Assembly: GCA_016871135.1 (NCBI GenBank)
Contig: VFZQ01000150.1
Location: forward strand, 1 to 9,431
Direction of reading: 5' to 3'
Source of the DNA: Acidobacteriota bacterium
GTDB taxonomy: Bacteria > Acidobacteriota > Terriglobia > Bryobacterales > Bryobacteraceae
Length of the DNA: 9,431 bases
Shown here one piece after another: positions 6,324 to 9,431 of the stretch. The notes beneath the pieces are model-generated. The model was given only the letters and a program-made list of their open reading frames with translations, was not told where the DNA came from and did not search any database. Every line of letters starts with the position of its first letter. Position 1 is the stretch's first letter. The position numbers were made by a program, and so were the translations under genes.

Positions 6324-7731
6324 CGGTGAGGCGCATATTACGGCCCTGATAGTGATAGGTCAACCGTGTGTGATCCATGCCGAGTAAATGCAGGAGTGTG
6401 GCGTGGAGATCGTGAACGTTGAGTACCTGCTGCTCGGCTTGATAGCCGAAGTCGTCGGACGCGCCAATGGCCTGACCGCCTTGAATCTTCGCTCCGGCCA
6501 TCCAGATCGATTGCGTGCCCGGATTGTGATCGCGCCCGAGGCCACGCTGCGAGATCGGCATGCGTCCGAACTCACTGTGCCAGATCACGAGCGTGTCATC
6601 GAACAAGCCGCGCGCCTTCAGGTCGGTTAACAATCCCGCGATGGGCAAGTCGGTTTCGGCCGCGTGCGTCGTGTGATTCTCCTTCACATTTCCGTGAGCG
6701 TCCCACGTGTCGGTGTTCTGGTTGCCGAGACCGCCGTGATACATCTGGATGTATCGCACACCGCGTTCGGCGAGGCGCCGCGCGATCAAACACTGCCGGC
6801 CAAATGGCGAGGTGATGGGATTATCGAGGCCATACAGCTTCTTCGTCGCTTCTGATTCGCTGTCGACGTTTACGGCTTCCGGCGCGCAGCCCTGCATGCG
6901 GAATGCGAGTTCATACGCGCTGATGCGAGCCGACAACTCCGAGTTGCCTGGATTCTTCTTCAGATCCATCTCGTTTAACTCGTCGAGCATCTTCAAGCGC
7001 GCTTCCATCTGGTCCGGCGCGATTCCCTTTGGCGGCTTCAAATCGAAAATCGGATCGCCCGCGCTGCGGAAAATCGTGCCTTGGAACGCGGCGGGCATGT
7101 AGCCGGCGCTCCAATTCGACGGGCCTCCGAAGGGGCCGCCGCGTGCATCGTACACGACCACGTAAGCCGGTAGATTCTGATTCTCCGATCCAAGTCCGTA
7201 CGCCACCCATGCGCCGACGCTCGGCCAGCCCATGCGGATAGAGCCTGAAGCAAGCTCATAACTCGCCATCACGTGGTCGTTCGATCGGCCTTTCAGTGAG
7301 CGAATCACGGCCAGTGAGTCGGCATGTTTGGCGACGTTGGGGAAGAGTTCTGAAATCGGCAAGCCGCCGTGGCCGTACCTTTGAAACTGAAACGGCGACG
7401 GCATCAGTGGGCCGGGATGGCCTTGCCGCACGACGATGTCGCCTTTTCCTTCCAGTGGCTGGCCCGCATACTTCTCCAGCGCAGGCTTGGGGTCGAACGT
7501 GTCCATCTGGCTGACGCCGCCGCTCATGAACAGCGAGATCACGCGCTTGGCGCGTGGCGCGAAATGCGTCGGCTTCGGCCGGTACGGCGAATTCACGGCA
7601 TCGGTGCCGCCACACGCCGCGCCAAGCAGATTGTCCTGGTTGAGCAGCGACGCCAGCGCGATGCCACTAATGCCTTGCCCGGCTTCGAACAGGAAATTGC
7701 GGCGGTTGACGAATCCTTGAGGGAGCTTCAT
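6283..7731 (-). CDS. DUF1501 protein, Tat-exported, alkaline-phosphatase/sulfatase superfamily
   Basis: 482 residues from ATG at 7731, which is 4 nt after the DUF1553 stop. The N-terminus has a twin-arginine signal (NRRNFLFEAGQGISGIALAS, RR at 10-11), so it is exported folded. Family signatures: VISLFMSGGVSQMDTFDPKP (64-83, the first metal-site region), GHPGPLMPSPF near 105, IRSLKGRSNDH (143-153), RGVRYIQMYHGG (323-334), WDAHGNVKENH (343-353), TLVIWHSEFGRMP (380-392), GRDHNP (399-404) and DLHATLLHLLGMDHTRLTY (441-459). The D, SEFGR and GRDH blocks correspond to metal-binding positions of the alkaline-phosphatase fold, but no substrate has been settled for DUF1501. Length is normal for the family. 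Genes of this family are nearly always next to a DUF1549/DUF1553 gene, as here. No standard ribosome site is visible, and translational coupling is likely. Confidence 0.93.
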   Translation of the reverse strand: MKLPQGFVNRRNFLFEAGQGISGIALASLLNQDNLLGAACGGTDAVNSPYRPKPTHFAPRAKRVISLFMSGGVSQMDTFDPKPALEKYAGQPLEGKGDIVVRQGHPGPLMPSPFQFQRYGHGGLPISELFPNVAKHADSLAVIRSLKGRSNDHVMASYELASGSIRMGWPSVGAWVAYGLGSENQNLPAYVVVYDARGGPFGGPSNWSAGYMPAAFQGTIFRSAGDPIFDLKPPKGIAPDQMEARLKMLDELNEMDLKKNPGNSELSARISAYELAFRMQGCAPEAVNVDSESEATKKLYGLDNPITSPFGRQCLIARRLAERGVRYIQMYHGGLGNQNTDTWDAHGNVKENHTTHAAETDLPIAGLLTDLKARGLFDDTLVIWHSEFGRMPISQRGLGRDHNPGTQSIWMAGAKIQGGQAIGASDDFGYQAEQQVLNVHDLHATLLHLLGMDHTRLTYHYQGRNMRLTDVYGVPIPQIIKS

Positions 7732-7735
7732 GGCG

Positions 7736-9431
<1,696 letters not shown>

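Overview
The window is a gene-dense stretch of a GC-rich bacterial chromosome with almost no non-coding DNA. The closely packed DUF1501 and DUF1549/DUF1553 pair is abundant in Acidobacteriota of the Solibacter/Bryobacter type and in Planctomycetes and Verrucomicrobia. The Tat-type secreted 399-residue protein and the DUF937 gene fit the same groups. I favour a Bryobacterales/Solibacter-like acidobacterium, but this is inference from gene families and not a phylogeny. I see no rRNA, tRNA, CRISPR array, insertion sequence or phage gene.

Layout. (1) 1-2634, minus strand, read right to left: a hotdog acyl-CoA thioesterase, a secreted 399-residue protein with Gfo/Idh/MocA-like features (ATGA overlap with the thioesterase), a DUF937 gene broken by two in-frame stop codons, and the N-terminal third of an M48 metallopeptidase whose start lies 4 nt after the DUF937 stop. 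(2) 2656-5729, plus strand: a small TPR protein and, coupled to it by a GTGA overlap, a 921-residue three-part protein. That protein joins an APH/hydroxylysine-kinase-like kinase, an M23 (LytM-type) metallopeptidase domain with a full set of active-site residues, and a class III PLP enzyme of the ethanolamine-phosphate/phosphohydroxylysine phospho-lyase type. (3) 5709-9431, minus strand, read right to left: a 5'-truncated DUF1549/DUF1553 protein with a CxxCH haem motif, a Tat-exported DUF1501 protein, and a 204-residue probably exported protein, all tightly coupled. This block converges on the fusion gene and the two overlap tail to tail by 21 bp.

How the genes may work together. The kinase and lyase parts of the fusion read as two consecutive steps: phosphorylate an amino alcohol, then eliminate phosphate and ammonia. 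The peptidase between them has no assigned role and is the most intriguing point. The DUF1553-DUF1501-204 aa block looks like one extracytoplasmic unit of unknown substrate. The DUF937 gene is the other notable item: it is intact in length and frame except for one TAG and one TAA, each one base from a Gln codon, so it is a recent pseudogene, a sequence error, or less likely a recoded gene.
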